Assembly: GCA_013368325.1 (NCBI GenBank)
Contig: JAACJK010000224.1
Coordinates: 248,001 to 312,000 of the forward strand
Origin: Ephemerocybe angulata
Taxonomy: Eukaryota; Basidiomycota; Agaricomycetes; Agaricales; Psathyrellaceae
Direction of reading: 5' to 3'
DNA length: 64,000 nt
Made by a program: the position numbers and the translations under genes. Under the pieces are notes generated by a model. That model was not told the DNA's origin. It made no database searches and saw only the letters and a program-made list of their open reading frames with translations. Positions within the stretch are counted from its first letter, which is position 1, and the number at the start of each line of letters is the position of its first letter. Positions 10,567 to 23,319 of this stretch are shown here, in pieces.

Positions 10567-11329
10567 GGTTGTTGGGGAGATCGGGGGCTTTGGTGTTTTT
10601 TGTTTAGTTTTTTATTGCCTTTTTATGAGGTTCTGCTCACGAGTTTCTTCCGTTCATTTTTCGCATTCGTTCTTTCGGCATTCCTCTCATACTTATTACC
10701 TCTTGCATCGTGCATTACTTCATTAGCTTTCGCCGTAACTCACCGTTATTTATCCTCCCTTTCCGAGGCTTTCGTCGCAGTGCTATTCTCAAGCTGTTCC
10801 GCCATCCCCTCCCCTCCTATTAGCCTTTGGTATGGGTTCTGTTTGTCCTGGGTTGTCGCTCGCTCGCTCACTCGCTCCTCGATACCCTATAGCCTGAGTA
10901 CTTATATTATTCGGTATTCGCATTTCATTTTGTATTACTACCATTAACGTCATAAGAACAATCAGTTAGATGTTACTAGAGGGCTTTGGGGGGACCAGGT
11001 CCTCGACTTAGTTCCCATTGCTAAGCGCCGGCAGCTGAAACCCAGGCAGTGGGTGCATCTGATGTGCATGAGAGACCACTGTATTCTCTGGATCCCACTG
11101 GGAACAGAAACTCGATAGAAACCTGAATCCCTTCTTCCTCTGAGCGAGGTTGCCACATGCTCGCCACCCATGGGCCGGCAAGGCGTCTAAGAATAGGCGC
11201 CCATCCCTGCGCATGCTCATTGCGGGATCCAGCATGCGTGTGGAGGATTATAGGGTGCTTAAAGGCATTCTAGTATTGAGACTGACCATAGGCTGGCGAT
11301 AGGTAGGTATACAAGAATTTGGTAGTCAA
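10567..11329. other. intergenic, convergent 3' ends
   Basis: T-rich 3' flank of MIF2, then unassigned sequence up to the stop of the DUF4246 gene. No convincing gene is seen; a 75-codon minus-strand frame at about 11008-11235 lacks support. Confidence 0.4.
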
Positions 11330-13318
11330 TCAATGCTCGCAGAGCGAAATCGATGTTGCCGCAAAGTCCGCCTGATGATCGAGGACATACGACTTTCGCT
11401 CGGCCATAAGCTTCTCCCTGAGCTCCTTCGCTTTCACCATATCGATGGGAAAGTCCTCAACGCTGGAGAATATCCTCTGCTGCAACTCATTCGGCAACTT
11501 CGTCAGTGCATCTGCGTCCTGAACGTCCCCTTCCTTCGCCGGGACCTCTTCCGCCCACCAATCGAGCCTCTGTGGTGGAACATCGGCCGTGCTTATGATG
11601 CTGGTGTGAGGGTCCACGAGGAAGAGCGCCATAATCTTCCTGTGCCCGGGTTTCGTCGGGTCCTCGAGCTTGAACGGCTGGACCTGGTGTTGGAGGATGT
11701 TGGGGAAGGTGATGATTCTTCCTTCCCTTGTGTCGACGCTGCCCAGCACTTGGATGGAGTCCGTCTCTGTATCGATCCCAAAAAGTTCAGGGACCCATTC
11801 GTGGTGGTTCTGCGGGTAGTATAGTTCCTCGCGTTTTGGAACTACTGACTGTTGCCGGAAAGCGAGGCTTGAAGGCGAGATGTTCTCGCACGAGTAGTAG
11901 TAGATTGCGCTGGCGCAGATGCTTTCGTTCTATTGTATCGGAAGTATGAGCAACACCCATGCAATTGAAAGCAGGATACTCGCCATCATTCCTTCGACGT
12001 GCCAGCTGCCGCCCTCGTACTCTGGTTTTCCTGGCGTCAGCTCGATGTTGGCGAGTTTCACAATGACCTGAAGCGGACTCCCAGCACACAGCTCCTTCAG
12101 ACTCAGTGGATCCGGTGCTGCCAGCGGCTCGAACTCTCCTGGTTCAGGAAGTACGACTCGTCTAGTATCTTTACACCACTGGCTCCAGACATCATAGCGA
12201 GCATCGAACACATCCTCGGCCTCGCCCTCCTCTGGGTCTGGGCAGAAAGACTCGCTCTCGGGGTCGGGATCATACTTTGCTTCGGTAAATGGGATGCGAC
12301 GTGGGATGCGGGATCCACCGTCAGATTGGATAGGAGCAAGGGTGCGCTCCCAGAGGGGTATAGCCGCCGCAATCACGTCCTCGACGACCGTGTAGAGATC
12401 AGGGTGGTGTTTAGGGTGCAAGTTGTTGATATAGGTGAGGATTCTGACGGGTCTCAGTCATATCGATGTCGTGAACGAGGGGAGAGGCAAATTAACCCAC
12501 CTTGGCTTCTCGCCTAAGATATCGACTTCACACGGGAGCCATTGGAATTCCGTGCTGTGGGTCGGTCCCATGTCCCAGCCTGGAAAGGTTGAGGTTGCTT
12601 CGCCTTCGCCACAGCGCTGAACACAATCCTCAAGAGTCGTGGCTGCGGTTCCAACAGGCAAGATCTTGCTTGTACCATAGATCAAGGGGAAGAGACTGGG
12701 GTGTACGAGATCAAGCACCTTGCCGTCGGAGCCAGGGTGCCAGTCCCTCTTGTGCTCTGGGACATCCTCGAGGGGCCGAACGCATCTCAGAAGTGACAGC
12801 CGCGTCTCCTCTGAGATTGCAGTGTCGGATTTCCAGACATCGCCTGGCAAGACCTGGATACCGCCTCGTGGAGAGTCGTCGAAGTTCGCTGCGCGGTGCT
12901 GCAGCTCCTTAATGCAGTAATCAAACATGGCTTCCGACATCTCCTCTTCTCGTGCTGACTCTTCTAGAACTGCCTCGCCCTCCCATTTCTTGACGATTTC
13001 TTGATTGAAAACCTATCAGCGTATAACTGGTGAGTCGAGTGTATCGTAATCCGCGGTTTCCAGTACCTTATCTGTCCAACCAGGCTTGTCGGTCACGGCG
13101 TTCATGAACCTCAGCATCGTCAATTCTCGCAGAGTGATTAGAGCCAGGCTAGGGATATCCGAGGTGAGCTTTCTGATACCTCAGTTGACCATGGTATGTA
13201 CTTACCTGCCACCGTTACAGCCAGTATCGACTAGCGCATTGGGAAAGAGTGCACAACCAGGCGGAATCCAATCCACGTCCTTTCCGTGCCCAGGTTTCTC
13301 TGTGACCAATCTAGTCAT
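11330..13318 (-). CDS. DUF4246 protein, possible 2OG-Fe(II) oxygenase fold
   Basis: Five exons (13318-13206, 13148-13067, 13012-12501, 12443-11984, 11929-11330) encode 588 residues. The sequence follows the fungal DUF4246 family from MTRLVTEKPGHGKDVDW to the C terminus. Intron 4 must use a GC donor (11983-11930) to join WHVEGMM to NESICASAIYYYSCENI, a junction that keeps the family motif. WHVEG, then FPNILQHQVQPF and GHRKIMALFLVDP, look like the H-x-E...H...R arrangement of 2-oxoglutarate/iron oxygenases. That reading is inference; the biochemical role of the family is not established to my knowledge. Tyr and Trp-rich segments are typical. Confidence 0.82.
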
Positions 13319-13463
13319 GGCGGTGGGGTGAATTGGGGATGAAGGGTTGTTGCAGGATGTTGCGCACAACCACTTCGTAATAAGTATATAAGTAATGAGA
13401 AGAGGCTGACTTGAGACTCATTCAACGGCAATTGTGAATAGCGCCCGCCAGCCGCCAGCGGCG

Positions 13464-13522
13464 GGCTACTCGTTCGGAAGGAAGTGCCGTTGTTTGATCC
13501 ACACAATCCGCAACGACGCAGT
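13464..13522. repeat. dispersed ~60-bp fragment, copy B
   Basis: Direct-orientation match to 5396-5456. A short GC-rich inverted repeat (GCCCGCC...GGCGGGC) lies immediately to the left, at about 13442-13466. It may be a relic of a DUF6535-type gene or of a mobile element. Confidence 0.8.
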
Positions 13523-13888
13523 GGAGGAATAATGATGTTTTAGGAGTGTTCTCCTAAGGTGAGCGCCTGTGACTTCAATTTTCCGCCCACACCATCGACC
13601 GACCCGAATATCGCTGACCCGCTTCCAGTAGTCGTCATCCAGTACGAGTGTCCCTGCTAAAAATATAACAAAATGCACTTAACTGCACCCAGTGCGAAAG
13701 TACGCCATCGTGCGCAGGAGCATGTAGAGTCTTTGAGAAGCAATCGTGGTCACGGTGGGCTCTGCCTTTTCCGACAAACAACCGACTGTGAGAGAAGCAC
13801 TATTAAACCACCTCCGAGAAAAAGGCATTTGCTCGGCGCCATACGATGCGCTCTGGATCATGAGAGCGACGTTGGGGTTTGCTGGTGG

Positions 13889-13896
13889 TATAAAAG
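13889..13896 (+). promoter_or_regulatory. TATA box of the CBM1 gene
   Basis: TATAAAAG lies about 70 bp upstream of the start codon, well placed for a strongly regulated secreted-protein gene. Confidence 0.6.
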
Positions 13897-13961
13897 AAAC
13901 CGGATCTTTCAAACAGCCTCGGAACTGAGAACCCAATTCCAATTAAGTGCTCACGGACAAA

Positions 13962-14943
13962 ATGGTCAAAACCCTGGCTATTGCGGCTGCTGCCTGTGCT
14001 CTCGCAGCCAGCGGAGTAAACGCTCAAAACCCACAACCTGCCTACGGCCAGGTAAGTACAATTCTTCAGAGCACTCGGAAAGTGGACGAATACTCAGATA
14101 TCTTGTTTGCAAAGTGCGGTGGGATAGGTTGGTCTGGATCGACGACATGCGTATCCGGTTCCGCGTGCACCTTTATTAGCGACTACTACTCTCAATGTAT
14201 CCCCGGAGCTACCACCGCGACGACGACGACGACGACGACGACCACCACCACCACATCGACGACACCGACGACGACGACTACCACCACCGCAACTTCGTCG
14301 GGGACCTTCAGCACGCCCCCCGTACCGAGTGCGGTGCCAACCCTGGTGAACGGATACTCATTCGTTCGTGCCGTGGTGAGCCCTTCACCTATTCACCTCG
14401 GACGCAGCAGGCATCCCTAGAGACTATTATAAACCCCTCTCTTTAGGCATCCCCAAACTTCCATAAGTACCTCGGCTCTGAAGTATACGGCACACCAGGA
14501 GACGCTGTCCTCCGCGACTACACCAGCGCGCCGCTCTTCAAGGTCACAAACGGACAGCTCATCCAGGGAGTTGAAGGAAAGGACACGCTTTTGTACGCAA
14601 TCGTCGAGCCCAAGACCGACTCTGCCGCTAAGAAGCTCAAGGTGTCGTGGTCCACCACGCCCGCCACGTCCGGCAAGTTCGTCTTCAGTGGTGATACTCT
14701 CGAGTGGAGCGATCCTGCTATCACTCGACAGCAGAATAACGTATGTTTATCCCCCTTCCCCATGAATATGAAGTAGGGTGTGCTGATCTGTTGGGGTGTG
14801 CACTGCAGGCGTGGCTCGTCTGCCCTGACGCGCAGGGCAACAAGGATGTCTATGTCAATCTTGGGGCATACTCTTACCAGACGCCCGCTGGATGCGCTGA
14901 CCAGACTATCCATGCATACACTGGACCTATCGCTGTGGATTAG
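13962..14943 (+). CDS. secreted CBM1 protein with an uncharacterised C-terminal domain
   Basis: Four exons (13962-14051, 14115-14375, 14447-14740, 14809-14943) encode 259 residues. After a signal peptide (MVKTLAIAAAACALAASGV) comes a family-1 cellulose-binding module: AYGQ joined to CGGIGWSGSTTCVSG, ending YYSQC, with the expected cysteines. A poly-Thr linker follows, then a domain of about 150 residues starting YSFVRAVASPNFHKYLGSEV and ending CADQTIHAYTGPIAVD. I recall similar domains attached to CBM1 in wood and litter decayers but know no catalytic assignment. The protein should act outside the cell on plant cell wall or fungal glucan. Confidence 0.88.
14214..14295 (+). repeat. ACG/ACC microsatellite encoding the Thr linker
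   Basis: Runs of ACG and ACC codons encode the poly-Thr linker between the CBM1 and the C-terminal domain. Such runs are likely to vary in length between strains. Confidence 0.8.
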
Positions 14944-15874
14944 TCTATCCGTTCGGAAGATATCTGTGGACATACAGTCAAGCAAAAATAAAGATCTGAC
15001 CCTGAATGATACAAGAGAGGCGCTGGCCGTGCGGCCGCCAAGCAGGACGTCGGGAATTGTATCGGTCTCTGGCATGAAGAATGAAGGGTGCATCGAGACT
15101 GTGTTCTTGCCTGTCCTTGTGGCGCGTCCCTGGCTCTGCGTGTCGTATCCAATGAAACAGCGACCGCATGAGCCCGCCTTCGCCTAGGAGCCGAGCGTTG
15201 AGCTAGAAGGACTGTGAAGGAAGCTTCTGAATCAGTCATGGCGAGACGTAGTGGAGCATGAGAGACAGCATCTTGTCTAAATCCAACAAACAATACTCGG
15301 TGCTTCGGCAGCTTCGCGTGCATGGTGTGATAAATGGGGCCTGGGCGCTTCTCTCCAACAGAACTCGTTTTGGACCCTCGGGCGCGTATTCCTGGAGATG
15401 TGGGCTTCGGGAGAGGGGAAAGACCCTTTCTTTACGAAAGACAGAACGATGTTGTTTTCGGCGGTTGGCGTAGATGCGAGCCTACTATAAGGCTCCAGAA
15501 GCCTCGTAAGAATGGCGTCAGGCGGCCAACTGCGTGCGACGCCGGATGTCCGACCCGCGCTTATTGGATAAAAGGTTGGCAATAATCGGCTGATAAAGAT
15601 TCGGTTACCTCGCCAACGGACGCGAAATCGACCCCTGAATAGCATGGTAGCGGGGCCGGGGATTCTATACCACGTAGCAGCATATTGTAGGGAGGGATAA
15701 GCATAGCAGAGAAAGTGACAGATGAATGATTCCAGGGCTTACCCCAGCCAAATGGCACGCTGACATGGCGCCTGAAGGGTTCGAAGTGTCTCGTGGCACC
15801 TGGTTGTGTAATCTATAAAGTGACATTCATGGCTGCACCCCTCTTGACCTTTTACCTCCACCATCTCCATCGCC
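14944..15874. other. intergenic
   Basis: Holds the 3' flank of the CBM1 gene and the promoter of the GDP-mannose dehydratase gene, with a TATAAAGT motif at 15814-15821. No gene is visible. Confidence 0.5.
15814..15821 (+). promoter_or_regulatory. TATA-like motif of GMD
   Basis: TATAAAGT, 54 bp upstream of the GMD start codon. Confidence 0.45.
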
Positions 15875-17339
<1,465 letters not shown>

Positions 17340-17561
17340 AAGAATGTATGTATTATCAATGGATAGGGGTTTGAATTCGCTGTAATACCTGGACTTGTTT
17401 ATATCCGCAAAATGGACAATGGTTCATCTATGCTTAATCGTGCAACCTTCTTCCAGGCGCCCGAAACCCCGTGTAGCAGTAGTCAATTGGAAACGTCCTC
17501 GTAATACAGGTCCATGTTGAATTGAATGCAAATGTTACATCTGATTGTCGCTCCGAAAGTA

Positions 17562-17997
17562 TGGAGCGGGACTTTTAGTCGCAACCAATTTGGGACAGCG
17601 GCAAAATCGAGGATGGGAGACCAAATTTTTTTGAATTCTCCAAGTGAATACATACATCGCCTGGGGTGGGTAACTAGCTTACTACGGATGCTAGGAAACA
17701 CATTTACAGGCATTTCTGGATACTCTTGGAGCCTCCAAACCATGGTTTTACTTCTGACCATCCTGGTTAGGGGCTATCCAAATTAGGAAGGACCTGCCTT
17801 ATTAGGACTGATGGCAAATTTGAGGGAGGTCGAAATCTTATAACTCGGCCAGTTTTTATCGGATGAAAAATTCCTCTAACAGAAATGTTCCCCTACTCAA
17901 TCTAAGCATTTCTGTTAAACAGATTTTTGATTGACCCACAGGTGCCCTCGCAGTTAGGGGGTGTACCAAATTGGTGGTGACTAAGTGTCCCGCTCCA
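17562..17997. mobile_element. 436-bp MITE with 32-bp terminal inverted repeats and TA duplication
   Basis: The left end (17562-17593) and the reverse complement of the right end (17966-17997) share 28 of 32 bases. Both begin TGGAGCGGGAC and reach CCAATTTGG inward. The element is flanked by TA at 17560-17561 and 17998-17999, the target duplication expected of Tc1/mariner-type elements. No transposase frame is inside, so it is a non-autonomous miniature element. It fills most of the gap between the 3' ends of GMD and the GDP-fucose synthase gene. Confidence 0.85.
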
Positions 17998-18039
17998 TAG
18001 TGTCCCAATGTTGTATCATGTTTTTCATGTAGGTGGCGC

Positions 18040-19449
<1,410 letters not shown>

Positions 19450-19743
19450 CTTCGATCTGTAATAGTGGCTTTTCAGCACGACGACGAGCGACGAGGGGAA
19501 CGCAATACAAACCTCGTAGATGAGGTAGAGATGAGATTGCTGTCTGCCTTTTGGGTTTAGGGGCTGCATCAATCAGCAGTTCCCACGATGCGGAAGTGCA
19601 CTTGGTCGGATTAAATGACTCTGCGGCACAGTCCTTCTGCACACTTGTACATAATCGCCTTCTTTTCTTCCTCCATCCTTGCCAGCACCGTCCTCGTCGT
19701 CGTCAAGAGCACCGGCCTGCTCCCCAAGCGAAATATCAGCGAT
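19450..19743. promoter_or_regulatory. bidirectional promoter, GDP-fucose synthase/FAD synthase
   Basis: A 294-bp region between divergent start codons. An in-frame upstream ATG at 19615 could extend the FAD synthase N terminus with a hydrophobic stretch, so its start is not fully fixed. Confidence 0.4.
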
Positions 19744-21123
19744 ATGGACTGCAAGAAGATTGCGCGGGACGTGTACACTCTGGCGGAGGACCCACAGGAC
19801 CCCCTGGCGCCTTTCGTGAAGGAAGCGCTGCAGGTCATCGATCAGTGCCTCGACACCCACAGGTGGGTCAGCTGCCCGCGCTCTACTCTACCTGCAAGAA
19901 ATAAACGGGCCTGATTTAAAAGACAAGACGGAACAGCAATCAGTTTTAATGGCGGGAAAGATTGTGAGTCTTGGTGGCGTCGTCGTCATCTTATCGGGAC
20001 TATATACTGAATCTAGCTGTCCGCCTTTGAATAGGCACGGTCTTGTTGCACCTATATGCTGGCGCTCTCGCACGGCGACTGGGTCCTAACGAGCAGATGA
20101 AGCCGATCCACGCACTCTACATACCCGTCCCATCACCCTTCGAAGCCCTCGAAGAGTTCATAGACCAGTGCGTAAAAGCGTACAATCTCGACCTCTTTGT
20201 GTGCCGGCCAGAAGCGCCGGAAGTTGAGAGTGTTGTAACCCCAAACATCTCCGAAGGCCTCGAGTTCATGACCGCGAACCGACCCCGCGCAGTTGGCAAA
20301 TCCAAGGGCGGGGAGGGCATGCGCGAGGCGCTCCAGCGGTACAAGGACAAGTTCCCCAACATCTCAGCGATCCTCATTGGAACCCGCCGCACGGATCCCC
20401 ACGGAGGTACGCCACTTGCTTCATTCGGTATACCTGAAGCCATATTGACCAACCCGCCACACTATCGCACTAGCCAAACTCTCGCACCGAAACATGACCG
20501 ACTCCGGCTGGCCCGAGTTCGAGCGGGTAAACCCCATAATCAACTGGGACTACAGCCACGTCTGGACCTTCCTCCGCCAACTCAACGTTCCCTACTGCAA
20601 GTTGTACGACGAGGGCTACACTTCCCTCGGCTCCACCTACAACACCTTCCCGAACCCCGCCCTCCTCGTTTCCTCACCCGAGTCCTCTATCCCACAACAC
20701 CTCCGAAAGGTCTCGGTAGGATCGCCGGTCCTATCGCCTGCGACTGCCCTCACCTCCTTCATGTCCAAAACCCACACAGAGCCCGAATCCCCTGGAGGGG
20801 GCATCCTCTCTCCGTCCACGGCCCTGTCGTCCTTCATGTCCTCTACGCATACCCACCCCAATGGAAGCTTACCCACAACAGCTACATCCGCTAGTAACAC
20901 CTTCAATGCCACCTACGCCGCTAATGGACTCTCGATTGATACCACCAACTCCAAACCTACAACAACTAGTAGTTCGCCGACGACGAGTTGTCAGAACGGG
21001 AACGAGTCTTCCTTTAACGGGAAGCAGCAGTTACCTCGGTACCGCCCGGCTTATGAACTCATGGATGGGAGTCTTGAGAGATCGGGAAGAGGCCTGGTGC
21101 CCGCCCTAGCCCCCGATAACTGA
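19744..21123 (+). CDS. FAD1: FAD synthase (FMN adenylyltransferase)
   Basis: Four exons (19744-19862, 19923-19963, 20035-20406, 20474-21123) encode 393 residues. The enzyme of the PAPS-reductase-like family transfers AMP from ATP to FMN. The signature [14 protein letters not shown] is rebuilt across two introns. It is followed by [35 protein letters not shown] and [16 protein letters not shown]. The C-terminal [19 protein letters not shown] is typical of fungal FAD1. A Ser/Thr-rich insertion of about 130 residues precedes that tail and looks disordered. No direct link to fucose metabolism is known; both flanking genes belong to the GDP-fucose route. Confidence 0.9.
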
Positions 21124-21647
21124 AGGTGTCATTCTTCCACGAACAACTGTACCACACGCTTGTAGACTTTGCCAGATATTGAAGACCCACCTGTGTATCT
21201 TACATGCTTAGACGAAATCCTTGAACGCTCAGCGCTTCTAAGCCAAGTCTGAGTCTTCGTTACCTCCAGGATGAACCCAATTTGACCGGCCCTCCACAAA
21301 TAATTAACGAAGCTAAAGCGCAGCCATTATACCACTTCTACAAGTACTCTACGGAACCCTGGGTATGGTGATAGGGTCGAACAGGCCAGTACAACAGAGG
21401 AATCAGCTAGAAGGGGACATAGTAGGTAAACTGATCAGTTGGTCGGAGAGTAGGTAAGTGGCCGGGGTATTATTAACGAGCGAAAGGCGACAAAGTCATG
21501 TCTGATAAATAGTACTACAGGTGTATCTTCTGGATATAAAATCGAGATCGCTTTGTCTCCTCTATAAATGTATATGTGTAGCTGCAAGAACAGCGCATTG
21601 AAACCGTGAAAGGCGTGATATCCAAATTGTTGGTCGGGCGCAGATGA
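21124..21647. other. intergenic, convergent 3' ends
   Basis: Region between the FAD synthase stop and the transporter stop. It is AT-richer than the genes, and no gene is visible. Confidence 0.4.
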
Positions 21648-23051
21648 TCACTGCTTGACCTTGGCCTCGGCGGCGCTCTCGATGTCTTCCATCTTGACAC
21701 GCTCATAAGAGCCCTTGGACGCAGGGGGCGCGGAGTTTTGGGATTCTTGGTGCTTGAACCATGTGTAGAGCGCAGAGCCGGCGAGGATCGTCGCGATGGA
21801 AGAAGCGCGTCCACTGCGGAGAGCGTTAGATTCGGGCAGGTCAGACCGAAAAAAGAGCAGCGACTCACGTCGTGATGATATCATGGAACAACCACATTCC
21901 GAGGAGCGAGGCTGCTACGCCACGAACTGCGGACGAAACCATATGAGTGATCGGCGAGGTGACCTTAATCGAGAGCAAGCTGGCAATGTTCATCAGGAAG
22001 CCGAGAAGACCCTATTCAGCGGAAGAATTTTAGTATGAGTACTTTGGGCGCTATTCTGGGAGTCGTGTAGAAGACGCTACGAACCGTGATAAGCGAACCC
22101 CAGATGAAGGTCCTCAGGGGGCTCATTGATCCCTCGGGGACGGTAAGCTCGCCGACGTTGAACAGGAGTTTGGAAATCCCCGGGCCCTCTCCAGCAAGCA
22201 GGAGGATGGGGAACAAGACTGCAGCACTGAGCACATTCATGTACCACGAGAGGGCGAGCGCGCTTCCGTTGACAACCTTGAGACTTTTCTTGATTACCAC
22301 CGAGTGCACAGCGGTAATGCCGGAGCTGGCGACACCGAAGAAGATGCCGAGAGGGGACACGGGGGTACCGTCGAGGAAAACGCCGACGAAGAAACCGAGG
22401 GTGACGACCCCGCATGCGGAAAGGACTTTTAGCGAGGGCCGGGCGGCGAGGAAGACGAAGGAGACCGCGACGGTGAAGGGCAGGACAAGGCCACGCGCGA
22501 CTTGGTAGAAGGATGCATCGACGTATTTGAGAGTATAGTTGCTGAAGCTGCATAAGGTGGGTCTGATGTCAGTTCTGCACGTTTACATGGATGCGATTGT
22601 TGGGCGTACCTCAGGCCAATAACATTAAGACCGACGACAGCTGCCATGTCCTTAGCGGTTGCCCAATCGAAGGAAAGGCGGTCAGGCAAGACGCGGGCGA
22701 GGTCGCAGAGAATGAAAAGAAGGGCTGCGATAGCCAATTGGGTCCATAGGAAGAATAGTGGTGTGTCTGTCGTATTCAAAACCCATTTGTTGCTAGATTT
22801 CCGCCTGCTTTAGCTTCATGTTCCTCCAAGGATCGCGATTCAAACTCACGCCATAACCATCTGGAGAGCATTCAGTATTGCGATAACGCTTATAGGGTGA
22901 TTACACGTACCGCCAACGCTGCGACGAGATAAAACAGCACAACGCCCGTCTAGATCCCCATATTCCTGGTGAGCTGTCGTGTCAGCGAGCTAAGATAGGC
23001 ACATACCACGAGGGCCTTGGAGGCCGGCTTCTCAGCACCGTCTTTGCTCAT
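21648..23051 (-). CDS. nucleotide-sugar transporter, probable GDP-fucose transporter (SLC35C1 type)
   Basis: Seven exons (23051-23007, 22949-22911, 22860-22850, 22792-22610, 22547-22085, 22011-21869, 21813-21648) encode 349 residues with about ten hydrophobic helices. The opening (MVMANKWVLNTTDTPLFFLW), then YTLKYVDASFYQVARGL, GITAVHSVVIKKSLKVVNGS and VTSPITHMVSSAVRGVAASL follow the order and wording I recall for animal Golgi GDP-fucose antiporters. The C terminus is polar. Exon 3 is only 11 nt. Location close to both GDP-fucose synthesis genes supports the substrate. A related TPT/EamA transporter of another sugar nucleotide is the alternative. Confidence 0.8.
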
Positions 23052-23319
23052 TATTGAATGTCTGATAAGGAATGGCGACCAGGAAGTGTAAACCAAGAAG
23101 AAAGAAAGGGTGCTGGTGAGAGCAAGAATGTCGACCCGCTGACGCCGGACGCTCTGTGGGATACTGCAGCGTGAGAACATTTAAAATGCCATCACTCCCC
23201 GGCACGCGCTGCCGGTGCCATCATTTAGCGGACGCGACGAGACGCGATTCCAACACTGACTCCTGAGCAACGACCACCACGACCTTTATACCCCAGATTC
23301 ACTAAAAACACATATTAAC
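23052..23319. promoter_or_regulatory. bidirectional promoter, transporter/MRE11
   Basis: 268 bp separate the divergent start codons. No strong TATA box is seen. Confidence 0.35.

Larger units (their letters stand above)
13319..13961. other. divergent promoter region with repeat copy B
   Basis: This is shared upstream DNA of the DUF4246 gene (a TATATA-like motif at about 13384-13391, minus strand) and the CBM1 gene (TATAAAAG at 13889-13896). It contains the second copy of the dispersed fragment. A minus-strand frame at 13466-13678 ends in that fragment but is not a convincing gene. Confidence 0.5.

Noticed and set aside
10962..11235. Small minus-strand ORF between MIF2 and DUF4246
   Set aside because: No recognisable motif, poor composition and no splice partners; likely random.
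13466..13678. Minus-strand frame of 70 codons ending in the dispersed fragment
   Set aside because: No signal, domain or codon evidence; its end is just the shared repeat. Kept as a repeat only.
17483..17761. ORF inside the MITE region
   Set aside because: It crosses the MITE left end and has no transposase or other domain.
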